Part shown: positions 13,201 through 23,500 of the stretch, piece by piece
Layout: each line of letters opens with the position of its first letter
How positions within the stretch are numbered: the first letter of the stretch is position 1
NCBI RefSeq assembly: GCF_031877795.1
Contig: NC_133931.1
Span: forward strand, 136,376,621 to 136,440,620
DNA: 64,000 nt
DNA from: Strix aluco
Taxonomy: Eukaryota; Chordata; Aves; Strigiformes; Strigidae
Reading direction: 5' to 3'
Made by a program: the position numbers and the translations under genes
Notes under the pieces: generated by a model
Seen by the model: the letters and a program-made list of their open reading frames with translations, nothing else
Told to the model about the DNA's origin: nothing
Databases searched by the model: none

Positions 13201-16200
13201 TGTCAGTTGCAGCAAACTGCAGAACAGGTTTTATTTTGGAAAAGTGTCTGAGAGACAAGGTAACTTCCAGTCACACATACTCACTTAATTCCAAATTTTC
13301 AGGAAGACTTGATACGCAGTTACTGTTGGATGTCTTGGGATAGTTTTGATTAAGTTCCAACACATCCCTTGTTGCTTCCATCTGTTTATTATTCAACAGC
13401 ATATGTGAAATGTGTCTACTCTGTCTCATTTGATCAGATGCTTTAGGGTTTTGGTGTAATTTACTTCAGTTTGCCTTCTTCCCTTCCCCGCCACCTCTGC
13501 TATAACCTTTAGGCTGAAGAAGGTGATGGTCAGGACTGGTGCTTCGGCAAGCAGATACCCAATGGGTGGGATGGCACCAAGGAGCTCAAGGAAGCAGTGA
13601 AGAACTCAAATGTGTTGATTTTGCAGAGCAAGGGAGGGAAGTTTCTTCAAAGACAAAAAGAATGGAAATTTTAGCGAGATGTAGAAAGCTGTCTTTAGTC
13701 TTTTTATAGTACAAATATGGGGGGGGGGTGGGGGGGTGGGGGTGGTTTTTGTGTGTTCTTGCCTCTTGCATTACATAACTGCCAAAATGCCATTGTGGAT
13801 CCCAGATTTTGCCTCCACAGCCATCAATTACTGAGATATTTGGTTTGGCTGGATCACAGGAGCTTTGTTCCTGGGGGTAGAGGTCTGTTACTAGACCTAA
13901 ATTTGCATCTGTTGGAAACAATAAGTGTCCTTCCTGTTTATTAGAATTTCTTTATTCTGAATCGTACTCAGCTTCACATTCCATCACTGACAGCTATTTT
14001 GTTTTTGATGCTTGACATAAAAATGTTAGCTGTGCTGTCCATCTTGAGCCAGTCCCTTAAAATGGGTGGTCTGAATAGTGACCTTAAAAACTTACTAGCT
14101 AAAACCAATATAAAACTTTTAGAAAAAAATGATTGCAAAAAATCCCTACCAGCTGTCTTTTAACTGTTTAGTCAGGAGGTGTTTTATCACTTCAGATTTC
14201 TAGAACCATGCACAGTTCTGTGATCCAACAGCAAGAAAAAGCATGGTATTTCTTGCTGTGGTAACTCAGAATCACAGAATACCAGGTTGGAAGGGACCTC
14301 AAGGATTATCTGATCCAACCTTTGTTGCCAAAAGCATGGTTTAAACAAGATGGCCCAGCACCCTGTCCAGCTGACTCTTAAGTGTCCAGTGTTGGGGAAT
14401 CCACCGGTTCCCTGGGGAGATTAATCCAATGACTGTTTGTTCTCATGGTGAACAATTTCCCTCTTGTGTCCAATCAGAATCTCCCCAGGAGTAACTTGAC
14501 CCATTACTCCTTGTCTTTTCCATGTGACTCCTTGTAAAATGGGAGTCTCCATCTTCTTTGTAGCCACCCTTTAAATACTGGAATATGGTGATGAGGTCTC
14601 CCCTAAGCCTTCTCTTCTCAAGGCTGAACAAACCCAGTTCTCTCAGCAGTTCCTCATGGGGTAGGCTTCCCAGTCCTTTGATCATCTTTGTGGCCCTTCT
14701 TTTTAGTGTAGCAGGGACCAGAACTGAACACAGTATTCCAGGTGTGGCCTGACAAGCACTGAGTAGAGTGGGATAATGACTTCTTTATCTCTGCTGGTGA
14801 TGCCCTTGTTGATGCAGCCCAGCTTCCTGTTGGCTTTCTTTGCCACAGCATCACACTGCTCACTCACATTGAGCTCACTGTCCACCAGGATTCCCAGGTC
14901 CCTTACCACACAGCTGCTCCCCAGCCAGGTAGATCCCAGCCTGTGCTGCACTCCTGGATTATGTTTTCCTAGGTGCAAGACCTTACACTTGTCCTTGTTG
15001 AACTTCATAAGGCTCTTGTTGGCCAACTTATAAGATGTGCAGACTGATTTTTTTTTTTTTTTTTTGGTCCAACTATCTTACATGGTGAATTTAAAGCAGA
15101 TGAATAGAGAACTCTACAGAAGCACAGTATTTGGTACTTTTTTTAAGTCTAATACATTACACATTTTATTGCATCTGGAATCTCTTATATGCATCAGATA
15201 TTCTGTAGTTGTAGCCTAATATAGTTCATGCAAAGCTTGTTCCACTGCAGTCATATTAACTAATCCTTCTTCTCTCATGTTCAAAATCTTCTGACCTCTA
15301 AAAAATACATTGATTTTTTACAAACACTGATCTGTATTTCAGCTGATGTTCTGAGTGAAGAAGCTATCCTCAAGTGGTATAAAGAAGCGCATGTTGCTAA
15401 AGGCAAAAGTGTTTTTCTTGACCAGATGAAGAAATTTGTGGAGTGGCTGCAAAACGCTGAAGAAGGTACGGGTTCATTTAAAGAACTATAGTAGTCTCTT
15501 TGCAAATCAAATTTATTTTTTCAGATTTTAGTTGTACCAAGCATATGAAGTATGCAGACTTAGAATAAAAAACAGCAGACATGACTGCTCCAAATTGTTT
15601 CCAGCCATGCCCAAGCCTAACAACGCTTGCTGCTTTTTAATGTTTGTGGTGTCCTTATGAAGTCCTTAAGTCATCAGGTACCACTTGTCTGTAGATGAAT
15701 TCTTTAAGCTTCTGCAGGGAGGAAGCTGCACTGATGACAGCGTGAAGTACCTTGGTGTTAGCATGCGCAACCTAACAGTTTTCTATATCAGTGCCTTTTC
15801 TGCTATTATCATCTGTACTGGTGACATGAGCATAGCATAAGTCTGCCTGTGCCACTGCAGGCTGAAATTGCTTTCAGCTGAGTGATCAGGCTAAGATATG
15901 TGGTCTGTATTTACTGCTTTAAAACAGTTACTGAGGAGGGGAACTAGTTTTAGTTCCTAACCTTTTTTTTTCCTCATGTTCTGCATAGGAAATTACTTTG
16001 GTTTGTACTGAATAAATAAGTTACCTTTTTTGCCTTGAAAAGGAATTCCGAATCAGTTGGAAAGATCAATCCATGTGTAATAGATAAGGATATAATTATT
16101 AGCATTCATTTGCATCCATTTAATTTAATTGATTTTAGAAATTTGGAGGGAATATGCAGTAATGCCAAGGAGCAGATAAGACTTTGCAGCAATTCACATG

Positions 16201-17145
16201 TGCAGGTAGCAGTATAAAAATGGTAGCTTCTTTCCCACTTGAGACTTTGGACTAGTGAGCTTGGTCTAATAAAGCATTTTTCCCCTTTTACTCTTCTGCT
16301 TGTATGCCTTTATGTTGCTCTTTATTTTTGTTCTTTCCTGCATGTCCCCTCTGCCAGATGTTCTTAATTACAAAGTCTAGTACAAATGGAAACAAAATGT
16401 TGCTGTAAGAACATGCAGACCATGTTTGCTCTGAGAAATTTGATCTAATGTGTAATATTTGTTGGCAGCAAGCCCTTTCCTGTCAGGTGAACACAGAGAG
16501 AAATACAGTATGATGCAAAGTAGCTTTAGGTGACAAAAACTGTTCCTGTTTCTAAATTACTTCTACTTCTCCTGCTTCCACTTTGAAATTACTTTTATCT
16601 CATGCTATACAAATCATAAAAAATGTTGTTTGTACAGATTTCATACCTGCTGTATGGTAACACCACATATGCCTTTCTAGAGAGGCTGGATAATGATGAT
16701 GATTGATAATTGCAGAGCAAATAGTTTACAGGGTGCTTCCTGGATGATAGCAGTACAGCCTACTCATAGAGATTAGAGGAGCGAGCAAATAATGCTGATC
16801 CTTTATTCAACTCAGATACAACATTGCATGGCTCTGCAGAGGGGGACCAGAATAATTCATAGTCAAAATTCTAGGAACAGATCTGTAAATTAAGAGCTCC
16901 ACTGTGGGACGGTAGCAGAGTAGATCTTGGTCTTCTGAAGCTGGGCTTTTCTTTCTGGCTTACTCTGACTAATCTGCCAACCTTTTCTAGGAAGTACTAG
17001 GCATGATGAAAATTTTAATTTGAATTTTGGAAGGGTGTCTTGTTATCTTTATAGAACTACTCACATCGCTGTCCTTGTGCAACCTACATGAAGTGTTTTA
17101 CTTTCTTCTCTTCTAGAGTCGGAGTCTGAAGGGGAGGAGAACTGA
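1119..17145 (+). CDS. BZW2: BZW2, eIF5-mimic protein 1, 3' half (six exons)
   Basis: Coding exons are 1119-1228, 3088-3258, 3718-3864, 8052-8190, 15343-15465 and 17117-17145. Spliced, they read open for 239 residues and then TGA, equal to about residues 181-419 of the 419-residue vertebrate protein; the N-terminal half lies left of the window. Every junction has AG/GT and keeps frame. Recognisable blocks are the [17 protein letters not shown] segment, the C-terminal W2 (eIF5C-type HEAT) domain from about residue 248, and the acidic tail ESESEGEEN. Known of the family: BZW2/5MP1 is a cytosolic mimic of the eIF5 C-terminal domain that binds eIF2 and eIF3 without GAP activity, so it competes with eIF5 and raises start-codon stringency. 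The paralogue BZW1 is similar; TSPAN13 and AGR2 following on the chromosome fix this copy as BZW2. No frameshift or lost exon is seen in the part present. Confidence 0.96.
1229..3087 (+). other. BZW2 intron, 1.9 kb
   Basis: I see no gene, RNA or recognisable repeat. The short open frames inside lack family similarity. Confidence 0.7.
3088..3258 (+). CDS. BZW2: BZW2 coding exon b
   Basis: The acceptor TTTTTAG ends at 3087 and the donor is GTAGTG at 3259, a rather weak U2-type site. The exon has 57 whole codons, [13 protein letters not shown] to ECPIKE, and the W2 domain begins in its second half. Both junctions are phase 0. Confidence 0.97.
3259..3717 (+). other. BZW2 intron, 0.46 kb
   Basis: A short intron between exons b and c; nothing further recognised. 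Confidence 0.8.
3718..3864 (+). CDS. BZW2: BZW2 coding exon c
   Basis: The acceptor GCTCCAG ends at 3717 and the donor is GTGCGT at 3865. The exon has 49 whole codons from [15 protein letters not shown] to ALKHLK, W2-domain helices with the conserved [19 protein letters not shown] block. Confidence 0.97.
3865..8051 (+). other. BZW2 intron, 4.2 kb
   Basis: Unique-looking sequence. No repeat family, RNA gene or extra exon could be supported. Confidence 0.65.
8052..8190 (+). CDS. BZW2: BZW2 coding exon d
   Basis: The acceptor CTTTCAG ends at 8051 and the donor is GTAAAA at 8191. It encodes [19 protein letters not shown] through KIVVLFYK and leaves one base (G) that joins CT of the next exon to make Ala. 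Confidence 0.97.
13513..13674 (+). other. Coding-like segment, possible cryptic or alternative exon
   Basis: A pyrimidine-rich tract and TTTAG at 13508-13512 precede a frame open for 53 codons, then TAG at 13672-13674. Third positions are biased like real coding sequence in the first 35 codons, with [18 protein letters not shown] and KELKEAVKN segments. I do not recognise the peptide. Joined to BZW2 exon d in the normal phase it would give an immediate stop (GGC TGA), so it is not a normal BZW2 exon. It could be a poison exon, a relic of another gene, or chance. Confidence 0.25.
13719..13745 (+). repeat. G-rich simple repeat (G-tract)
   Basis: Runs of about 10, 7 and 5 G are separated by single T, ending in a GG pair. 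The repeat lies on the coding strand of the BZW2 intron, so the pre-mRNA carries it too. The sequence can form a G-quadruplex by the G3+ rule. Confidence 0.85.
14266..15033 (-). mobile_element. CR1 LINE, 5'-truncated, antisense in BZW2 intron
   Basis: Read on the - strand, this is the end of a CR1 ORF2 ([20 protein letters not shown], then [19 protein letters not shown] and [18 protein letters not shown]) followed by the CR1 3' UTR. The 3' terminus at 14266-14280 shows CACAGAAT units on the + strand, the complement of the family's ATTCTGTG tail. About 770 bp of an element several kb long remains. The frame shifts after FW, so it is dead. Insertion in antisense to the host gene is common for intronic LINEs. 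Confidence 0.92.
15048..15065 (+). repeat. Poly(T) tract next to the CR1 copy
   Basis: 18 consecutive T lie beside the 5'-truncated end of the CR1 copy. Confidence 0.85.
15343..15465 (+). CDS. BZW2: BZW2 coding exon e
   Basis: The acceptor ATTTCAG ends at 15342 and the donor is GTACGG at 15466. It encodes (A)[15 protein letters not shown] through [10 protein letters not shown], the last W2 helices with the aromatic/acidic AA-box motif that contacts eIF2 and eIF3 in the eIF5 family. One base is left for the final exon. Confidence 0.97.
15466..17116 (+). other. Last BZW2 intron, 1.65 kb
   Basis: No repeat, RNA or extra exon recognised. Confidence 0.75.
17117..17145 (+). CDS. BZW2: BZW2 last coding exon and stop
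   Basis: The acceptor CTTCTAG ends at 17116. The exon completes a Glu codon, then reads SESEGEEN and TGA at 17143-17145. This acidic tail matches the end of vertebrate BZW2. Confidence 0.96.
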
Positions 17146-17576
17146 GATGGTTCAATAAAGCACAGTCTCAATCTAGGTTAATGCCAAATGCGCTTGGGAA
17201 TGTCGTCCTGTTCAAGCAAAGAGGCTTTACTTCAGTGTCATACAGAAAACTATAGGCTAGGCTTTCCTTTTGTTTAGAAGAATAAAGGTTTTTAATGGAG
17301 CCCTGAGGCATTAGATGCTTTACTTGGGACTCTACCTCTGGCTCATTGTACACTAACTTAGGCAAAGACATTCAGCAAGGAGCCATATAGAAAAAGTGAA
17401 ATGAAATACTTATGGACTCCTTTTTATTAACGGTCTTTTTCAGGTACTATGGTATATGAACACTCCAATTTCTGTTTATAGAACTGTTTGGTCTGTGTTT
17501 GTAGCTCAATATTGGCTTGTGTATGTGATTTGACACCACCACATTTTTTTGAATAAATGGCTTTTATATCTTAGTT
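17146..17576 (+). other. BZW2: BZW2 3' UTR with three poly(A) signals
   Basis: AATAAA occurs at 17154-17159, 17281-17286 and 17552-17557. The last is followed by a GT-rich stretch at about 17570-17600, so cleavage near 17575 is the most likely main end. The first lies only 8 bases after the stop. The UTR end is inferred. Confidence 0.7.
17552..17557 (+). terminator. BZW2: BZW2 distal poly(A) signal AATAAA
   Basis: A canonical hexamer about 400 bases past the stop, with GT-rich sequence 15-40 bases downstream as expected for a downstream element. Confidence 0.65.
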
Positions 17577-20500
17577 TTGTGGTGTTAGCATGTATGTTTT
17601 CTAAATTTGCCAAAGTTTTTATGACTCTTCAAGTGAAAATTACACAAGAATGTCAAGAGACTGTTTTCATACTTCTAAATCACAAAATCAGCATCCTTAG
17701 TTAATTGGGATCACTGTCTAATCTTTATTCCCATATTTCCATATATTGGACAGATTAGCCAGATTCCATGGCAAATGTTGATTCATTCAATTTATTAATT
17801 CAAAGAAAATGTACAGGAACAAATCTGTGGAGTCCCAATTTTGCATGTACAAAATTAATGCAAATGATAAGTAGAATAATATGCTATTCGCAGTTCAGAC
17901 TACACTCAATTATTGGTGATGGCTAAATTTTGCAAAAACAATAATTCATTTTAGAATCATTAGCTTCAAAACGTTCACGATGAGAAGTCATTACATGTGA
18001 AATCTGAAATTTATTTACAGCAGTATGATGTTACAATTAGATATTTGACTGAAATACATAAATGAATATATAAACTTCTCAAGACCCATCCTACTTTCTT
18101 TAATATTCCCCTTGTGCCTTGATGTGATGCCATTTACAATTCCAGTGCCTGGGACCTGGTTAGGATGTTGCATAAATAGAGCCAATGTGCAGGTTCGTAC
18201 ATGCATGCAAGTCTCAAAACCCAAGCCCAGAGCTAGAGGTGTGACGTGGGAATACTCAGCCAGCACTTGGGATCAGAGTTCCTGGAATCCTCATGGATGT
18301 GAACTCGACAGCAAAGGTCCAGTGCAGCACCATCTCCTGACTTGCACTTTTTTTTTTTCACACAGCAGTTGATCAGGTAACAGTTGCTGCCATTTTATTT
18401 CTCACAAGTCCAGTTACTTTGGAAGTAGTCTTCCCCTGTCCTACTCCCCCCTCTGCCGTCCCTGCCTCTGACCATGCTGGTGGCCCAGAATGACTAGGGC
18501 AGCGAATCAGCTTCAGTTCATCTTCTCTTTAGGAATATATTACTTAAAACATTCTGCATCCTTCCCTTTAAATATAGAGTTAAATCCACATGAAATAGAA
18601 GTGATTGGATTAGTAAGGTTTAGAAGAGACAGGCTTGTATTCTTATGGAGAAAAGCATGAAAGAGCATAATTAATGAAGTGGCGTATTTTGTCATTAGAA
18701 ACCAATAAGCTAACAGATAGTATGGATTTTTCTATGGAAAAGTCAATGCTTCACGCAAACCACATCATATGGTTGTAATTGTCTTGTCTCAATATGTATC
18801 TAGCTTTACTGGAAACAGCAAATAGCAAGTGGAAATCCAGTGCTGTTGAATGCCAGCTTTCCATCTAGAATTGCATTTATTTTTGCAGCAGGTATTGATC
18901 TTTGGAAGGGTAAATATGTCATGTGGATATTTCCAGTAACTTGGAGGAGACAGTAAGGTAGTCATACCATAAAGCAGAATTGATGTATTAGCTGTATGCT
19001 TTCTATTTCAGGCTTTGTTATTACAGAAAATAAATTTGCCAGGCACTACTGACCTGGGATCGTCTCCTCACAAACTCTGCAGCTGTGAAGTAGTATTGAA
19101 TCATTATTGATATGGAGCCAGTATTGCTAAAAACATTTCAAATTCAAAATTGCAGTTTTCTAAGGTACTAATGAATATTCAGTTGGCTGTACGTAAAACT
19201 ACTTCTCTGTATAATCTAAAACTCAGACTGATTTCAAAGGTGCCGATCTAGAATAACATGCAGAGGACACCACAGAACGTACCTGCGGTGAGACTGCCAG
19301 GGAGGGTGAGCGGGCGCTGGCTGCGAGCTGCCTGGGCCATCTGCTGGAGACAAGAATCATCGTCGGCATTTTGTGGCAAAAGGCAGCGAGTCTTGGGTGC
19401 CCTCAGCTAGTCTGTGTCCTCAGCACACAGCAAATATAGGCAAAGCTCTCTCCTCAGGCTCAGTGGGATCTGGTTCACTACAAGCCAGGCACCCACTGAG
19501 AACTTGAGATATTCTATGAGGCAGTTGTCCCAGGCTCCATTTATAGATGTTGTGTTGGAGAGAAACTAAGTTTTTAGGACAGGGCTGCTGGCCAAGTTGA
19601 GACCTGTGATTTAGTGCAGGGTGAGGAGCTGCACTCTGGACTGACAGTAGTTGTCCAATTCTCAGTCATGCAACTCCCCAGCCTGTTCCTGTGTTCATAT
19701 CGTGTCTAATGTTTAGCTCCTAGGAGCCCCTGTCAGCTTGCCCTCCCCCAGAAAAATGATTTCTTATTTTTCTTAGGCACTAAGTGTTTCTGAATCTAGT
19801 TTTCAGGGATTTTCCCCACTTAATCTTTGAGACCAGTTCAGATGGGGACTTTTTACACATGTGTATTTTCATCCGGCATTTCACATGCATGCTGGTAACT
19901 GAACTAGGTAGGGACACGAATACAAATAGACCTGGTTTGCATCAGACTGAATTTCAGTACAAATGTGTAATGATTGGGCTTTTCAAGAAAACTGTGATTT
20001 AGAAGCTGGCAGGGCTTTTGATGTGACTCTTCAGGCAAGTTACCCTTCCCTGGAAGCCTTCAGAGTTTGCATTTCAGTTAAAAATGTCCCCAACCCAAAG
20101 CTTTTCTTTAATACAACCTTTGAATTAGTGTTTCTTTGCTAGAGAAATGAAAGTTAAAGGTAACGCTAAATATATTCTTCAAATATGGAATCAGTCATCT
20201 TCTAAAAATAAAAAGATACTTCATAGAAAATGTGCTTGATGTAATATATTGCATTTAATTTTGAAACATCAGTGGAATCTAAATGTCAGAACTGTACATC
20301 TTCTCTTACGCAAAAATAAATTGCAATAGGATACACTTTAAAATGGGTATTACTGAATTTGAAGGTGATCCCTCCCTTCTGGCCTCTCCCTTCTTAACTC
20401 ATGCTGAAGTTTTAACTGAGAGTGCCATTTATATTGCATTCCTCTAGCATGCGGGTGCTCTCCAGGAGAGAGACTGCATCTTCCTTGGGATGCAACAGTG

Positions 20501-23500
20501 AGTTAGGTCTTATGGTCTCCTTGGTTAAAGCCCTGGTTAGAAATCTGAACAGTGTTGATACAGTTCCTGTTTCCTATTGCTTCAACTACCTAATTGCATT
20601 GCAGCTTGTCTAACTGTGTTGGGCCCTATACAAAGGGGGCTCCTACCCCACAGCAGTTAGTAACCCTACAGATCACAAACCATCATCGAGCGTTTTCAGC
20701 AGCAGTCCTGCTTGCACCCTTACCATGTTTTGGCTAATAAGAGATTTTCCCCCAGGACATGTGGTGATGACCTTTCACACCAGCATCCCTCTTATCTGCT
20801 TGGCCAGCACAGGAGTGGTGGAAAAGTCCCTGAGCTCGTCCCTGGGGCAGCTCCAGGCTGGCTGAGCAAGGTAGGGCAGTTACTACCTGGAGAAACCAGT
20901 GTCTACAGGTGAGACCCTCTGCAGCGTCCCAGTGTCCAGCCCATGACCACGCTTAGGAGACGGAGGGATACACAGAAGCGGCTCTTGATAATTCTAGCAA
21001 CCAGTCGGCAAATTAAGGATTTGGCTCTTCTCTTTGTTTAGTCTTACGGATTTAAGTAGTTTTCTAACAAACTAACCACAGGTCTTGCAACTGAGTTCAT
21101 CTAAGGGCTGCATATATTAAATTAATGGTCATTTACTCTTTTAGTATTTAAAAATTTCAGAACATAGGAGATACTGGTGAACTGATGCATATTTTCATTC
21201 CACAAAGTATTGTGAGCTGTAGTAATGACTTCTTTCTGATTTAAGGCCCCGTCCATTGTCAAAACAGATTTAAAAATTAAAAGCTATTTTTGAACATTCT
21301 TTCTGAATTATAAATAAAATACAGAATTATTAAAATGCTTAATATAGTCAATATGAATTATGTTTATACATATCTAATATTGGTAAGGATATGTTTTTAG
21401 ACTTAATATACATTATTCATTAATTGTATTTACATATTAAAATATATTTAAATAATATGCAAATACAATTTTATAAAATATTAAATTATTTTTAAGAACT
21501 GTTTAAAATGTACATGCATGAGAAAGTCACTGCACCTAGTACAAGATATGTGTGTAATACTAAAGGGAAGATAATTAGACACAGCATATGTCGACGATTC
21601 AGTTTCAGTCCACGAGAGAAATTATTTCTAAGTCAATAAAGTACTCAAAAACTTTCTTTCTAATAAAAGTCTTCAGAAAATTCAGAACACCAGGATTTTG
21701 AAGTATTTTTTATACATAATGCTTTTAGCCTGAATACAATCACTTGCTGCTTCGAATTTACCCTACTCTGTACTAGTAACTGAGGTGACAACCAGACAAA
21801 CAAGTGCTTCAGCCTTCTCCTTTCCTGTGCTGTAAGAAAGGGCTGGGCAACTAGTTTAAGAAAACACACACAATTGATCATTTAGCTGTTAAAATTGCTT
21901 TTAGATTCCTTTTAATACCTCTAAGCTATACATTGTTTTACCTTTGCAGCTTTTCAAACGAAAAGATTCTAAGGCTATAAAAAATCTCTTAAGAATTGAT
22001 CTTTTATCCCAGGTGTAATTTGGGACATGCTCGTTATTAACAACTTCGTAACGTAGGAATGCCTTGAAACATGGCCCAGAGCAAACTTTGTCATACGGAT
22101 GCACATACGTGCAGAAGCATCTACTCATCACATCTTTTTGGGGCTAGAGAAACACCTTCCAGAATGACTCCTATTCCTCATTAAGAGATATGAGGTAGTG
22201 GGTTCTCTTCTGACTTACCTAGCCAAGCTCCTGGGTAGGACTTTTAAGTATCAAACACTTCATGCCTGTTGCTTGGCATGTAACAGAGAGCTGGGCACAT
22301 AAACAGAAACAAGTGAGCAACTTGCATCACCGTTTTCCAACTTGTGAGAGCAGGCGAAAAGGGGTTAGCAAGCTCAAGTATAAATACAGGGAAGTGGTAT
22401 AGTGTGAAAAGCATAAACTATGCTAAACAGTGTTACAAGTTCTCCATACTACCCACACCAGCGCTCACTACATCATCTTTAAGCTACAAGGACTGTTTGG
22501 CAATAGTGAGGTTCAGCTTTTCCCACTCTCCCTGGGTTCATATTAGCTAGCTTATATGATTTTCATAATTCTCACAAAAGGTAGGTTTTGGGTTTTCTTA
22601 AGCCCCATGCAGTTATGAAAATTTTTTGCTGAAAACACTGAAACCCTTTTGCTTCTCAAATCATCACTTGGCACTCAAATCAAGGGTTCAAGTGACAATG
22701 AGCCATTTTCTCAAATCTTTAAAAGCCCCCCACAGTCCATTTGGAGGCATTAGGTAGTGTTAAACAAGGTCTCATAAATGGTGGGTGCGTGGGGGAGTCA
22801 TTTCATGTTTATCCACAACGCAGCCATAATTCAGTTTACGATGCAGAACTTTGTTCAAGCACCTGTGCACTGACCTGAGCAGCACTGATGGGACTGACGG
22901 ACTGGAGAGGAGAAGGGATGGAGGCCCTTCCTCCCGCCGCAGGCTTAGGGTGCCTGGTGCAGCTTCATTGTGGGGATCCTGAACAGTGGCGCCTGGGGCA
23001 GGGCACTGACAAGCAACTGTGGTACTGCATTAGTAGCAAGAAGCAAGCTTCCTAGCATCTTGTATTTGAGCAGCACAATTTTCTTTTAGGGCAGCTGGTA
23101 CACTTAAGCAATAACAGGCCAGCCGGCCAAGAGAAGCAAAGAGAGCAAGAAAATGTGGCCCAAGCCTTTACTTTCAGTGTTGCAAGGGCACAGGGTTGCT
23201 GAACTCTGGTTTCTGTTTTGAACAACTTCCTCAAAATGTGAGCTTTCAGAACTGGTGGGTTCAGCCCTAGAGCAGTGGCGGATGTAGGGCACGTGATGAT
23301 TCAGCCTCGCTGGGTTTGTCTGAACAGCGCACGGAGAAGAACAAAACCTGTTGCTCTCGAACATGCCTTTACTGAGGTGCTGGTAAACTGCCCGGTAATT
23401 AATTGTAACGGGAATTCTCTGGCATCTCAAAGGCTTTGCTTTTAAGTTCACATCACATTCATGGACAAGAATAATTACCTTTAAAATCATATTTGCACTT

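Larger units (their letters stand above)
8191..15342 (+). other. BZW2 intron, 7.2 kb
   Basis: The largest BZW2 intron in view. It holds a coding-like segment at 13513-13674, a G-tract at 13719-13745, a CR1 copy on the - strand at 14266-15033 and a run of 18 T at 15048-15065. The rest, 8191-13512, shows nothing I can name. Confidence 0.75.

Noticed and set aside
18327-18340. A second CTCF-like word on the - strand (TCAGGAGATGGTGC)
   Set aside because: Only 11 of 14 core positions match, including a loss of the key C in GGC.
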